A stretch of 64,000 bases of DNA from Verrucomicrobiota bacterium (GTDB lineage: Bacteria; Verrucomicrobiota; Verrucomicrobiia; Opitutales; Opitutaceae), in contig JAEYWP010000022.1 of the NCBI GenBank assembly GCA_023428905.1, positions 357,092 through 421,091 of the forward strand, given 5' to 3'. The translations under genes and the position numbers were made by a program. Under the pieces are notes generated by a model, which did not search any database, had not been told where the DNA came from, and worked only from the letters and a program-made list of their open reading frames with translations. Below, in pieces: positions 49,169 through 56,343 of the stretch (the first letter of the stretch is position 1; each line of letters starts with the position of its first letter).

Positions 49169-49174
49169 GCCCAA

Positions 49175-49181
49175 AAGATAG
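49175..49181 (-). promoter_or_regulatory. CTATCTT start box of gene 48896-49168
   Basis: TATCTT-TTGGGC-ATG, 6-nt spacing, preceded by TTGG. Confidence 0.6.
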
Positions 49182-49267
49182 CCAAATAGGCGTTCGCACC
49201 TATGGTGCGGACCGCGGGAAACCTCTGCTAGCTGGGGTGAGGCCTTTCCCCTCCCCCACCTCATCGG

Positions 49268-49513
49268 CTATAAGACTCTGCGCTCGCGGAGGATTGCCGC
49301 AATTTCGGTCTGTGCCGCGGCGGTCTGTGCATCGAGGTCGTTCTCGAAGAGCGCAGCGAGTGAGACGCGAGCCGCCTGCGGGCGGATATGCGCCGCGAAC
49401 AGAGCTTCGGCGGAGGCAAGATCCACGGGCCGCCCGGCGCGGTCCATTGCGGCTGCAACGTCCTGTTCGGTGGGATGGAACGCGGTGAGCAGGTCAGATT
49501 GGGCGTGTGGCAT
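49268..49513 (-). CDS. small helical protein, second gene of a two-gene unit
   Basis: 81 residues, MPHAQSDLLTAFHPTEQDVAAAMDRAG and so on, predominantly helical and Ala-rich. ATG 49513 lies 3 nt after the preceding stop (TGA 49519-49517), indicating translation from the same mRNA, and it has no CTATCTT box of its own. Stop is TAG inside a TTATAGCC element. No family recognised. Confidence 0.6.
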   Translation of the reverse strand: MPHAQSDLLTAFHPTEQDVAAAMDRAGRPVDLASAEALFAAHIRPQAARVSLAALFENDLDAQTAAAQTEIAAILRERRVL

Positions 49514-49516
49514 GGG

Positions 49517-49804
49517 TCAGGATTCAGGATGGGGATTCTCGATGATGACGAAGGTTTGATGCGTGGCACCGGCAGCCGCCCATTCGGCCCGTTGTTCCTT
49601 CGTGCCGCGGCGGGGAACTTCCAGCGCACTGGCGCGCAACGCGGAGCTTCCGATGATGGTCTTCGCGTTGGCTATACCGGCTTCACCGAAACCAGCATGA
49701 ACGTGAATCACTTCACCATTGAAGGACACGGAACGCACCGGCCAGTTGGGCAGGAGGTTCTTCACGGTGTCGAAGACGTGGGTAACGCTGAATTGGGTGA
49801 TCAT
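49517..49804 (-). CDS. small protein of unknown function, first gene of a two-gene unit
   Basis: 95 residues, MITQFSVTHVFDTVKNLLPNWPV, then GEVIHVHAGFGEAGIANAKTIIGSS, an alpha/beta pattern. Box-driven start at 49804. A longer open frame extends upstream but has no start support. Confidence 0.55.
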   Translation of the reverse strand: MITQFSVTHVFDTVKNLLPNWPVRSVSFNGEVIHVHAGFGEAGIANAKTIIGSSALRASALEVPRRGTKEQRAEWAAAGATHQTFVIIENPHPES

Positions 49805-49809
49805 GACAG

Positions 49810-49816
49810 AAGATAG
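49810..49816 (-). promoter_or_regulatory. CTATCTT start box of gene 49517-49804
   Basis: TATCTT-CTGTC-ATG, 5-nt spacing. Confidence 0.55.
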
Positions 49817-49832
49817 GGAAGCGGCGGGCGCC

Positions 49833-50027
49833 TCAGTTGTCGGCATAGGGCAGGCGGTAAGTGGAAGAGGCAGCCGAAGCGAAGGCACTCCGGGGAGCGG
49901 AACGGGGCTTGCGGCGCTGGGCGCGGATCTTGGCAGCGGCCTCGCCAAAGTTGGCGCACTCGCCACGCTTGACCATAATTTCAGCTGCTGCGCGCCAGGG
50001 CATCGAGGAGGGGATTTGGTAGAACAT
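49833..50027 (-). CDS. very small basic protein
   Basis: 64 residues, MFYQIPSSMPWRAAAEIMVKRGECANFGEAAAKIRAQRRKPR and a short tail. Helical and basic, so it may bind nucleic acid. The CTATCTT box upstream is followed after 6 nt by ATC instead of ATG, and the used ATG lies 22 nt from the box, so an ancestral start may have been lost. Confidence 0.5.
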   Translation of the reverse strand: MFYQIPSSMPWRAAAEIMVKRGECANFGEAAAKIRAQRRKPRSAPRSAFASAASSTYRLPYADN

Positions 50028-50049
50028 CGGGCAAGTGATTGATGCCCGA

Positions 50050-50056
50050 AAGATAG
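50050..50056 (-). promoter_or_regulatory. CTATCTT box 22 nt upstream of gene 49833-50027
   Basis: TATCTT-TCGGGC is followed by ATC where other copies have ATG. Confidence 0.5.
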
Positions 50057-50210
50057 CGAATGAGGGGGCCGCCGATTGCCGGCCGGAGGTACAGCAACAG
50101 CCCCGGGGTGTACCGTGGCCAATCGTCCGCAAGGGGCTTCTTCTCCTCCCCAGCTATACCAGGACCGGTGCACGGGTGGCTGAGTGGGCGCACAAGTTAT
50201 AGCGGGGCAC

Positions 50211-50236
50211 AAAAAAACCCCGGTGAAGACCGGGGT
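50211..50236 (-). terminator. intrinsic terminator after gene 50257-50610
   Basis: On the minus strand ACCCCGGT and ACCGGGGT form the stem around CTTC, followed by seven T (stem T included in an 8-T run). It lies 20 nt after the stop codon. This is the best terminator in the window. Confidence 0.88.
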
Positions 50237-50256
50237 CGTGCGGCGATTAAGGCCCA

Positions 50257-50610
50257 TCAAAATGGGACGGAGGCTTCATCCGCCGGTGCCTCGACCGCTG
50301 GGGCTGGACCGTCGATCCGAGCGTAGAGTTCTTCGAGCGCATCACCCGGGAATTTGGCTGCGAGATAGGCAGAGGCCTCTTCGCGGGTCGGAAACCGGTG
50401 ACGCAGAATCGCGTAAGAGCCGACGATAGCGTCTGTCGCCCGGCAATACCATGAATCCTCAACCACGAGTAGGTAGGGGCCGGAGCCTTGCTCAGGAACA
50501 CGTGGATGAGCAGCCAGCGCCTGACGTGCTTCTTCAAGGCACATGGCCTCCTCGGACATCGGGACGTATTGAGCTTCTTCGATCTCTTGAGGGGAAAGGG
50601 AAAGGTCCAT
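50257..50610 (-). CDS. acidic small protein of unknown function
   Basis: 117 residues, MDLSLSPQEIEEAQYVPMSEEAMCLEEARQALAAH, then GPYLLVVEDSWYCRATDAIVGSYAILRHRFPTREEASAYLAAKFPG. The central part is a small alpha/beta unit, and an acidic Pro/Ala-rich tail follows. It has its own box and a strong terminator, so it is monocistronic. No family recognised. Confidence 0.62.
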   Translation of the reverse strand: MDLSLSPQEIEEAQYVPMSEEAMCLEEARQALAAHPRVPEQGSGPYLLVVEDSWYCRATDAIVGSYAILRHRFPTREEASAYLAAKFPGDALEELYARIDGPAPAVEAPADEASVPF

Positions 50611-50615
50611 GCGGA

Positions 50616-50622
50616 AAGATAG
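50616..50622 (-). promoter_or_regulatory. CTATCTT start box of gene 50257-50610
   Basis: TATCTT-TCCGC-ATG, 5-nt spacing. Confidence 0.58.
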
Positions 50623-50690
50623 CGACGGCCCAGAGACTGACCGGTTTGCCCAGTCAGTTGGACGCAGGCACTTCACACTCCCCCACCAGC

Positions 50691-51158
50691 TCAGGCTGTG
50701 GCTATTGCCCGCCGGACAAGGGTGAATTCGTCGTCATAGAAGCCGTCACGGTATCCGTCAGGGAACCGAACGGAGAACAGCGGGAGGCCTGAATCCGTCT
50801 CCTTTCCGATCTCCTCCACAACCCCGGTCTGCCCGTTATACTTGAGGCAAACTTCGTCGTGATGTGACGGCGAAACGCTGATCTGCACAGAGTCACCAAC
50901 TGTGGGAGGCTGAGGCTCCGCGGTTGCTGGCGGTGTCGGGGTTGCGGTTGGGCGTGCAGGTGTGGCGGCGAGGCCCACGGTCAGCTCGACCCAATCGTCG
51001 GCGTTGACCTTTGGGCCCAGGCCAAGCTGCTGCGCGTAGCTATTCACCATGCCGCAAAGCTGTCGGATCGCCTCTTCGCACCGACGGAGCGCGTGGGCGA
51101 CTTCGGGGCTGTGCTCGGCGGGTGCTGCCGGGGGATGGGCTGAAGTGGGAGTCTGCAT
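50691..51158 (-). CDS. protein with C-terminal SH3-like/KOW-like domain
   Basis: 155 residues. N-terminal helix (SPEVAHALRRCEEAIRQLCGMVNSYAQQLG), a Pro/Thr/Ala linker, then VGDSVQISVSPSHHDEVCLKYNGQTGVVEEIGKETDSGLPLFSVRFPDGYRDGFYDDEFTLVRR, the pattern of a small beta-barrel that might bind nucleic acid or peptide. The ATG follows CTACTTCTTT, a weak relative of the start box. Confidence 0.6.
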   Translation of the reverse strand: MQTPTSAHPPAAPAEHSPEVAHALRRCEEAIRQLCGMVNSYAQQLGLGPKVNADDWVELTVGLAATPARPTATPTPPATAEPQPPTVGDSVQISVSPSHHDEVCLKYNGQTGVVEEIGKETDSGLPLFSVRFPDGYRDGFYDDEFTLVRRAIATA

Positions 51159-51215
51159 AAAGAAGTAGAGGTTCGGGTGTAGAGGGTCGGAGGAAGATCT
51201 GTCGGCGGCGATCTG

Positions 51216-51776
51216 TCAGAAGAGGGCCAGTTGCTCGCTCCGCGACTCGGTGATCTCCAAAGTCGGCGTCTCGTCGGCAACGGTGGGCGGAAAGTAGGGT
51301 CCTTCGGTGTGCATCCACTGCACGCGGCGAGCTGCGATCTCGGAAACGGTGGCTGTGACGGGGAGCCCCAAGGTCTCTACCCACGGGTCCATTCCATTCA
51401 TCCGCTCTTCGATGATCTGCTCCGCTGCGCGCTGCTCGGTCAGGGAGGAGTCGCGTCGAATCGCGTGCTTAACGATGACGCGCCACGTAGCACGTGTGGA
51501 CTCGTGGTCAGGATGGGCATACATCCGGGTCATTTGCGCCTCTGCGGCGTTCGGAGGCCGGACTGTGCCCTCTTCGCACGCCTTGTTGTAGGCGACCATC
51601 GCCCGGAGAGCCTCGCCGAAATGGAACTGAGCGGCTTCCTTGTTCCGCTTCGCCTGAATCTTGGAGATGCCGTTGGGGAAGCGCAGGCGATCGTGCGAGA
51701 TCTCGATGTCGAAATTATACTTCCAGGCGAACTGGTGGAAGGTCAGGACTTCGGGTTCAGCTGACAAGGTGCTCAT
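51216..51776 (-). CDS. conserved-looking protein of unknown function
   Basis: 186 residues, MSTLSAEPEVLTFHQFAWKYNFDIEISHD, helical middle (KIQAKRNKEAAQFHFGEALRAMVAYNKACEEG) and a C-terminal tail ending in SEQLALF, a short hydrophobic motif that resembles clamp-binding (QLxLF-type) peptides. The MTase at 62 kb ends QLELFAG, which is similar. Clamp binding is inference. Confidence 0.6.
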   Translation of the reverse strand: MSTLSAEPEVLTFHQFAWKYNFDIEISHDRLRFPNGISKIQAKRNKEAAQFHFGEALRAMVAYNKACEEGTVRPPNAAEAQMTRMYAHPDHESTRATWRVIVKHAIRRDSSLTEQRAAEQIIEERMNGMDPWVETLGLPVTATVSEIAARRVQWMHTEGPYFPPTVADETPTLEITESRSEQLALF

Positions 51777-51782
51777 GCCCAG

Positions 51783-51789
51783 AAGATAG
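51783..51789 (-). promoter_or_regulatory. CTATCTT start box of gene 51216-51776
   Basis: TATCTT-CTGGGC-ATG, 6-nt spacing. Confidence 0.6.
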
Positions 51790-51909
51790 CGACGGGCAAA
51801 AAGGTCCATCGGTCGGGAGAGGCCCCAGCTATACGCCACGGTGCGGCACATCGGATGCGATGCAATGCGGGACCACCCGGCCAGCAGTTCTAGTTCTCCA
51901 AAATACAAA

Positions 51910-51952
51910 AGGCCGACCGCGACACCGGGATATACCGGAGGGCAATCGGCCT
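51910..51952 (-). terminator. probable terminator after gene 51971-52255
   Basis: The minus strand has AGGCCGA and TCGGCCT as outer stem, an inner CCGG/CCGG stem, and then four T. The loop is long. Confidence 0.45.
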
Positions 51953-51970
51953 CTGACGGCGCGCGTCAGA

Positions 51971-52255
51971 TCAGAAGCGGTATTCGATAGGGGCCTTGCC
52001 CGTGACTTCGACCCGCACAAGCCGGAGATGCGTTTCGTTCAGCAGCGTCTCCGTTCCCTCCTCCAGAATCACAAACCATCCGTCGGGCTTCCGCCAAACG
52101 TCGACTCCGTCATAGGTCGCGGGGGCTGCGGATGCGTTCGTGAGGACGGTGACGCGCTCGGCATGGACCCGGAAGGCGCCTTGGTCTCTCGCGAGATGGA
52201 AAATCCCGAACCCGAGACAGCCCAGGAGAAGCAGAGTCGATGCTTTGGCCCGCAT
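51971..52255 (-). CDS. small exported or membrane-anchored protein
   Basis: 94 residues. Residues 4-19 (KASTLLLLGCLGFGIF) form a signal anchor or signal peptide; the rest is beta-rich (RVTVLTNASAAPATYDGVDVWRKPDGWFVILEEG). There is no CTATCTT box, and the gene follows 52307-52555 by 51 bp, so it may be cotranscribed. Unknown function. Confidence 0.58.
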   Translation of the reverse strand: MRAKASTLLLLGCLGFGIFHLARDQGAFRVHAERVTVLTNASAAPATYDGVDVWRKPDGWFVILEEGTETLLNETHLRLVRVEVTGKAPIEYRF

Positions 52256-52306
52256 GGTGACAGGAGACAGCCAGCATGATGCGGACGCAAGCCGCCCGCG
52301 AGCAGC

Positions 52307-52555
52307 TCAGCGGCAGACTACGTTGGGCGCGACGTGGTATTCCAGTCGGACGGCGGTCTTAAGATCGGTCGAAATCCAGCCGACCTGCTGCCCATCTGTG
52401 GTGAAGAGCCCGACATCGACCTTCTCGCCGGGCGCCGCGGGCAGTTTCGACTCGTCGGCCTGTGCAGTGATGAAGATTGTCCCTCCCTCGCAGGGCTTGG
52501 AGAGGGCGACGAACCCGCCGCCGGTGGAGCATTCAGAGAAGCCGTTGAGATCCAT
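52307..52555 (-). CDS. small beta-rich protein of unknown function
   Basis: 82 residues, MDLNGFSECSTGGGFVALSKPCEGGTIFITAQADE, a beta-rich sequence with three cysteines and no signal peptide. It follows 52594-52875 by 38 bp without a start box, consistent with an operon. Confidence 0.55.
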   Translation of the reverse strand: MDLNGFSECSTGGGFVALSKPCEGGTIFITAQADESKLPAAPGEKVDVGLFTTDGQQVGWISTDLKTAVRLEYHVAPNVVCR

Positions 52556-52593
52556 AGGTAAGAGGGGTGAAAGGGGGTTTGGCCTGGCGCGGG

Positions 52594-52875
52594 CTATTCC
52601 GCACCAAAAATCTCGTCGAGCACGCGCCGCAGAAAGTGGGTGGGCTCCGAATCAGCTGCGCCGAACTTCGAGAACCGGCTGAAGACCGGATCCATAGCCT
52701 CTTCGACCTGGTCGCGAGTCTTGCCGGCATTCACGGCCGCGGTGAGGGCTTTGTTCAAGGCAGACGCGGCGGGAGCGCAGTCCATGCTGCAGGTGAAGAG
52801 CTGCCACTGGTCCGCAGTGAAGTTCGCGTTGATCGAGACTTTCTTCTGCAGGTTCTTGATCGAGGTTGTTAGCAT
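52594..52875 (-). CDS. small helical protein of unknown function
   Basis: 93 residues from ATG 52875, MLTTSIKNLQKKVSINANFTADQWQLFTCSMDCAPAASALNKALTAAV, largely helical. A TCCTCC stretch lies between box and ATG, and the box is 19 nt upstream instead of 5-6. It heads a three-gene series with 52307 and 51971. Confidence 0.55.
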   Translation of the reverse strand: MLTTSIKNLQKKVSINANFTADQWQLFTCSMDCAPAASALNKALTAAVNAGKTRDQVEEAMDPVFSRFSKFGAADSEPTHFLRRVLDEIFGAE

Positions 52876-52894
52876 GGGAAGGAGGAGTTGCGGG

Positions 52895-52901
52895 AAGATA
52901 G
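52895..52901 (-). promoter_or_regulatory. CTATCTT box 19 nt upstream of gene 52594-52875
   Basis: Exact box with long spacing, which supports a promoter rather than a ribosome site. Confidence 0.55.
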
Positions 52902-52927
52902 GGATTCGCGGGGATAGGCTGGTGCTT

Positions 52928-53209
52928 TTACCCGCGGGCGGGGCGAACAAGGCGGTAAAGCCTCGCCAGAAAACGCTGTAGGAGTGTCGGTCGTGGGTCT
53001 GGCCCCGCATAGAGAAAGGGTTCGGCCATGGTGCCAAAGCGGATCAGTGCGTCCACCGGGCCCGAGATGGTCGTTTCTACGACTATCAGGGAAATCCCCG
53101 CTCCCTTCGCTGAGCATCGACGAATCGAGAGGCCGAGGTTCGCGGCGGCGACGCACAGTCTGGAGTGGTCTTCGACGGAAAGCCGGAGGCGGAAGGTCTT
53201 GGCGATCAT
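52928..53209 (-). CDS. small protein of unknown function
   Basis: 93 residues, MIAKTFRLRLSVEDHSRLCVAAANLGLSIRRCSAKG, then ISLIVVETTISGPVDALIRFG. The N-terminal half could be a ribbon-helix-helix-like unit, but the match is weak. The gene starts 20 nt after the Mom-like gene and has its own box. Confidence 0.55.
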   Translation of the reverse strand: MIAKTFRLRLSVEDHSRLCVAAANLGLSIRRCSAKGAGISLIVVETTISGPVDALIRFGTMAEPFLYAGPDPRPTLLQRFLARLYRLVRPARG

Positions 53210-53215
53210 TGCTGA

Positions 53216-53222
53216 AAGATAG
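53216..53222 (-). promoter_or_regulatory. CTATCTT start box of gene 52928-53209
   Basis: TATCTT-TCAGCA-ATG, 6-nt spacing, a few nt after the preceding stop codon. Confidence 0.58.
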
Positions 53223-53229
53223 CCATGGC

Positions 53230-54180
53230 TCAGGCGGCCCGATCGAGCGCTTTCGGGTATGGAAGGGCTCGCTCGATCAGTTGCCGGATGGCGGGAAACT
53301 TGAGGATCGCGGCTTTGTCCCGGCGGTTCTCGGCGAGCGGGAACAGGTATAGGTGGTTCCCGGGATGGCGCGTGCGCCGGATTGCGGGTGCATTAAGGGC
53401 TCGCTCGATGAATTCGGGCGCTGACTCGCTGGCATGGCGCCTGATGCCGGACACGCGTTCGAGCCGGTCCTGGGCGTATTCGGCTCCATCCTCGCCATTC
53501 CGGAGCTTGGTCAGGATCCGGTTGGGGATGGCTTCGCCGGCGCGGCCGAGCAACAGCGTCTTCGGCGATGCACGACCCGCGTAGAATGCGTTCGTGGCCT
53601 TGTAGATGCACCCCAGATGACCGCAAAAGGTCAGTGCTCCCGTGTCGAGGTTTCGGCGCGGAACTGGATCGGAGTAGCTGAGGATCACGCGTAGCTCCGG
53701 GTGCTCTTGCTTCAAGCCGCGCAGTGCACGTGCGAGGAAATAGGACTCACCATTGCCGGCAACCTCGTCGAGGAGGACGAAGCGGCCCAGCTCGGCGCCC
53801 GTGCGGAAGTCGTCCAGCCCGGCCCAGCGCATGATGCTGCCCGGATTGGATGGGGTTGAGAAACTCGCGACGCCGACCAGGCGCGCGGGGTTCAGCCCCT
53901 TCTTGTGCCAGAGCCCGAAACTGCCGTTCTTCAGCTCATACACGAAGGTGTGCGAGTAGTGGTGACGCTCAACGAAGCGCTTGGCGCTCATGCGATCGAG
54001 AGGCTCGACCGCAAACTCCTCCGGTCGAATGCGCTCGCGGCTGGGACGGAAAGAATCCCGTCCATCGAGCCAGCGCTGCGAGTTGGCATAGGCGGGCCCA
54101 AGCGGGAGCAGCTGCTGGACGCCGGCCGCGGGCAGGTCACCAGTCTGCCCCATGGGAAAGTGATCAGAACCCGAGGTCAT
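53230..54180 (-). CDS. Mom-like DNA adenine-modification protein (GNAT-fold family)
   Basis: 316 residues. The order of motifs fits phage Mu Mom-like proteins: ERHHYSHTF (71-79), LVGVASFSTPSNP (101-113), GAELGRFVLLDEVAGNGESYFLARAL (128-153), LRVILSYSDPVP (163-174) and GCIYKATNAFYAG (190-202). Mom converts adenine to methylcarbamoyl-adenine and protects phage DNA from restriction. The ATG overlaps the preceding stop by 4 nt, as in a coupled operon. Unlike Mu, the gene upstream is not a Com-like zinc-finger protein. The C-terminal 110 residues (AIPNRILTKLRNGEDGAEYAQDRLERVSGIRRHA) have no Mom counterpart I recall. Activity is inferred only from motifs. Confidence 0.7.
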   Translation of the reverse strand: MTSGSDHFPMGQTGDLPAAGVQQLLPLGPAYANSQRWLDGRDSFRPSRERIRPEEFAVEPLDRMSAKRFVERHHYSHTFVYELKNGSFGLWHKKGLNPARLVGVASFSTPSNPGSIMRWAGLDDFRTGAELGRFVLLDEVAGNGESYFLARALRGLKQEHPELRVILSYSDPVPRRNLDTGALTFCGHLGCIYKATNAFYAGRASPKTLLLGRAGEAIPNRILTKLRNGEDGAEYAQDRLERVSGIRRHASESAPEFIERALNAPAIRRTRHPGNHLYLFPLAENRRDKAAILKFPAIRQLIERALPYPKALDRAA

Positions 54181-54527
54181 GATTGGGAAGCTGCAAGGCT
54201 GCGTTCCGAGAGAATCTCGTGCCGCTCCGCTTCGATGATCTGAGTGAAGAAATACGAGTCGCGCTGCTTCAGGGAGCCGTCGAAGATCACCGTCTCGCCG
54301 TTCTTGGAGGCGTGGTGGGAGATCATCCCGTATCCGTGCTCGCGCAGGCTCGTCAGTGAGGAAGTGGCGACCGCGAACGAGTAGTCGATGCCCCAGACCG
54401 TGTTGTTCCGCCCTTCAAAGCGGTCGTTCTTGTAGTGGCGGGCGAGGAAGTCGTGCATCTCCTCCAGGGTGACGGAGGACGCAGCTTTACGGTTGTCTTG
54501 CAGAAGAGAGAGGAGGGGCGTGTTCAT
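54177..54527 (-). CDS. protein coupled to the Mom-like gene
   Basis: 116 residues, MNTPLLSLLQDNRKAASSVTLEEMHDFLARHYKND, then NNTVWGIDYSFAVATSSLTSLREHGYGMISHHASKNGETVIF. Its stop overlaps the Mom-like start by 4 nt, so the two are translated together. It lacks the cysteines of Mu Com, and no function is recognisable. Confidence 0.6.
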   Translation of the reverse strand: MNTPLLSLLQDNRKAASSVTLEEMHDFLARHYKNDRFEGRNNTVWGIDYSFAVATSSLTSLREHGYGMISHHASKNGETVIFDGSLKQRDSYFFTQIIEAERHEILSERSLAASQS

Positions 54528-54533
54528 GGCTGA

Positions 54534-54540
54534 AAGATAG
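54534..54540 (-). promoter_or_regulatory. CTATCTT start box of gene 54177-54527 and the Mom-like gene
   Basis: TATCTT-TCAGCC-ATG, 6-nt spacing. It would also drive the overlapping Mom-like gene. Confidence 0.6.
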
Positions 54541-54650
54541 CGACCGGGGCCCTGCCCTGCCCCTGCCCGTTCAAGGCGTGCAGGGTATCTGCTGTGAGCT
54601 ATACGGCAGCGCTGAGACTTCCCTCTCCTCTCAAGCCATTCACAACCTGG

Positions 54651-55625
54651 TCACTGCGAAGGCGCCGCCGGCATCAGTCGCGTGCCTCGGTCGCCGGTGG
54701 GCTGCGGCAGGATCGAACCTGCGTCGGCGGAAGGCTGCTGCGACTGGTGGCGCAGGCGTTCATTCTCCGACTCCAGTTCGGCTATCTGTGCGCGCAGTTG
54801 ATCACGTTCTGAGAGCAATTGGGCCTTTTGCTTACCGAGCGCAGCCACAGCGTGGTTGGCATTCTCACGCGAATATTCCCGAAGGCCCGCAACATACTCC
54901 TGCGTCGATTCTACGCCTGCAATCGCGTGTGTCAGGTGAGAGAGCCCCCAAGGCGCACCTATGATGGCGAGACCGATCACAATGGCGACTCCCCCCAGTG
55001 GAGTCCACCCCCGGTAGGTCGGGCGCATGCCGCGCACGTAAAGGAAAATGAAGAAGCCTGGAAGCACGGTGGATGCGGCCGCAGCATACCATCGGGCTGC
55101 GCCTTGCAGTAACTTCGGGTCGATTGAGTTCCAGTGAAGAACAAGCGCCGCGAGGAACAAGACGGCGGTGGAAACGAGCGCCCCGATGGCCATGAAGTAA
55201 AATTCGCAGAATGCCGTTCGGAGACGGGGTCCGACTCCGGGCAGGTAGCAGAGGAACAAGAGGCCTGCGTTGATCATGAGGGTCGTGAAGAGAAGCACCG
55301 CACCGTATCCCTCGCCGAGTCCGGTCTTGAGAGGGACCCAGCTGTAGCCGGCTGGCGTCCCGTCCGGGTGAAACAGCCCAGCCACGGCCAGGACAAAGGA
55401 GATGATCAAGGGGAGCCCTAGTGCGCCGGCGAACATCTCACCCCACTTTGGAGCCGGAAAAGCGAAATCCCGAGGGTGCTGAGCCGGAACCGGGGAAGGC
55501 TGCGGCGCGTTCGTCTCGCCGTCATTCACGGGGTCGGGCAACGTGGCGCGGGTGCGTGGCTCGGAGGCAGCTGCGGGTGCAGCGGCCTGGACAGAGGGAG
55601 AACGAATGGCTTCGGAGGTGTTCAT
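54651..55625 (-). CDS. polytopic membrane protein with C-terminal coiled coil
   Basis: 324 residues from ATG 55625. A Pro/Ala-rich N-terminus (about 1-75) is followed by about four to five hydrophobic segments (LGLPLIISFVLAVAGLF, AVLLFTTLMINAGLLFLCYL, FMAIGALVSTAVLFLAALVL, TVLPGFFIFLYV, GGVAIVIGLAIIGAPW). The C-terminus is a coiled coil (GKQKAQLLSERDQLRAQIAELESENERLR). No family recognised; a structural or signalling role at the membrane is possible. The upstream sequence TATACTCTATTTC-ATG is a variant of the start box. Confidence 0.65.
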   Translation of the reverse strand: MNTSEAIRSPSVQAAAPAAASEPRTRATLPDPVNDGETNAPQPSPVPAQHPRDFAFPAPKWGEMFAGALGLPLIISFVLAVAGLFHPDGTPAGYSWVPLKTGLGEGYGAVLLFTTLMINAGLLFLCYLPGVGPRLRTAFCEFYFMAIGALVSTAVLFLAALVLHWNSIDPKLLQGAARWYAAAASTVLPGFFIFLYVRGMRPTYRGWTPLGGVAIVIGLAIIGAPWGLSHLTHAIAGVESTQEYVAGLREYSRENANHAVAALGKQKAQLLSERDQLRAQIAELESENERLRHQSQQPSADAGSILPQPTGDRGTRLMPAAPSQ

Positions 55626-55725
55626 GAAATAGAGTATACGGCAGAGTTGGAGACGAGGTAACGTTGACTTTGGGGAATTTTCACGGGGACGGATGTCGGC
55701 TGCGGAGCGGAGCCCGCCCACCGGC

Positions 55726-55971
55726 TCAGCGAAAGCGAACAAACAGGAGGCAGAGGTCGCTACGGTCCTCGAAGAGGACGCATGTATCCAGCCGCGTGGT
55801 TGAGTTGTGGCGTCTGGCGGCGCGCTTGGCGGCCACCCAACTCCGCGGCTTGCAGAGCGCCTTTCCTGACGCGCGCTCGATCACGGTGAAGAAGCGGGCG
55901 CGATCAGTGTCGATGGAACGGTCCGAGGGCTTGGGGTTGTATGGGGCGGCGGGTGCTTCCAGTTTGAGCAT
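55726..55971 (-). CDS. small basic protein of unknown function
   Basis: 81 residues, MLKLEAPAAPYNPKPSDRSIDTDRARFFTVIERASGKALCKPRSWVAAKRAARRHNSTTRLD, beta/alpha with a basic middle. Box-driven start. No family recognised. Confidence 0.52.
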   Translation of the reverse strand: MLKLEAPAAPYNPKPSDRSIDTDRARFFTVIERASGKALCKPRSWVAAKRAARRHNSTTRLDTCVLFEDRSDLCLLFVRFR

Positions 55972-55976
55972 GCCAA

Positions 55977-55983
55977 AAGATAG
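55977..55983 (-). promoter_or_regulatory. CTATCTT start box of gene 55726-55971
   Basis: TATCTT-TTGGC-ATG, 5-nt spacing. Confidence 0.58.
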
Positions 55984-56026
55984 TGACCGCGGGAGTCACT
56001 CACCTGTCCCCGGCACTCGCTCGCAG

Positions 56027-56266
56027 CTATTGGCGAGACTGGCCGCCCATGTTGATGCGGCCTGTCTTCCACAAGGCCCAAGCGTCCGCTGGGGCGCTGG
56101 CCTGGCTTAGGTCCCTCCCATCCCACCCTCGGACTCGGTCCGCAGCCTCGATCGCAGCGCGCCGCTCCTTCACGCTGAGCCCGTTATACCACGCCATGCC
56201 CAACCGCTCGTCGTCGTTCGGCTGCCGGGTCGCCTGGGCCGGGGTGGTGGACCGTGTGGGGCTCAT
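56027..56266 (-). CDS. small helical protein of unknown function
   Basis: 79 residues, MSPTRSTTPAQATRQPNDDERLGMAWYNGLSVKERRAAIEAADRVRGWDGRDL, helical centre. It has no CTATCTT box and follows the exported-protein gene after a hairpin, so its promoter is unclear. Confidence 0.5.
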   Translation of the reverse strand: MSPTRSTTPAQATRQPNDDERLGMAWYNGLSVKERRAAIEAADRVRGWDGRDLSQASAPADAWALWKTGRINMGGQSRQ

Positions 56267-56286
56267 CTCGCCCCGTGAAGAAAGCG

Positions 56287-56321
56287 GAAGGGCCCGCCGC
56301 GGTCAACGCAGAGGGCCCTTC
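56287..56321 (-). terminator. hairpin with T-rich tail after gene 56344-57741
   Basis: GAAGGGCCC and GGGCCCTTC form a perfect 9-bp stem with a 17-nt loop. The minus strand continues CGCTTTCTT. It ends 23 nt after the gene stop. Confidence 0.5.
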
Positions 56322-56343
56322 GCATGAACACGAGGCGCGCAGG

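Noticed and set aside
54177..54527. Com-like translational activator of the Mom-like gene
   Set aside because: Position fits, but the protein lacks the cysteines of a zinc finger and is about twice the length of Com.
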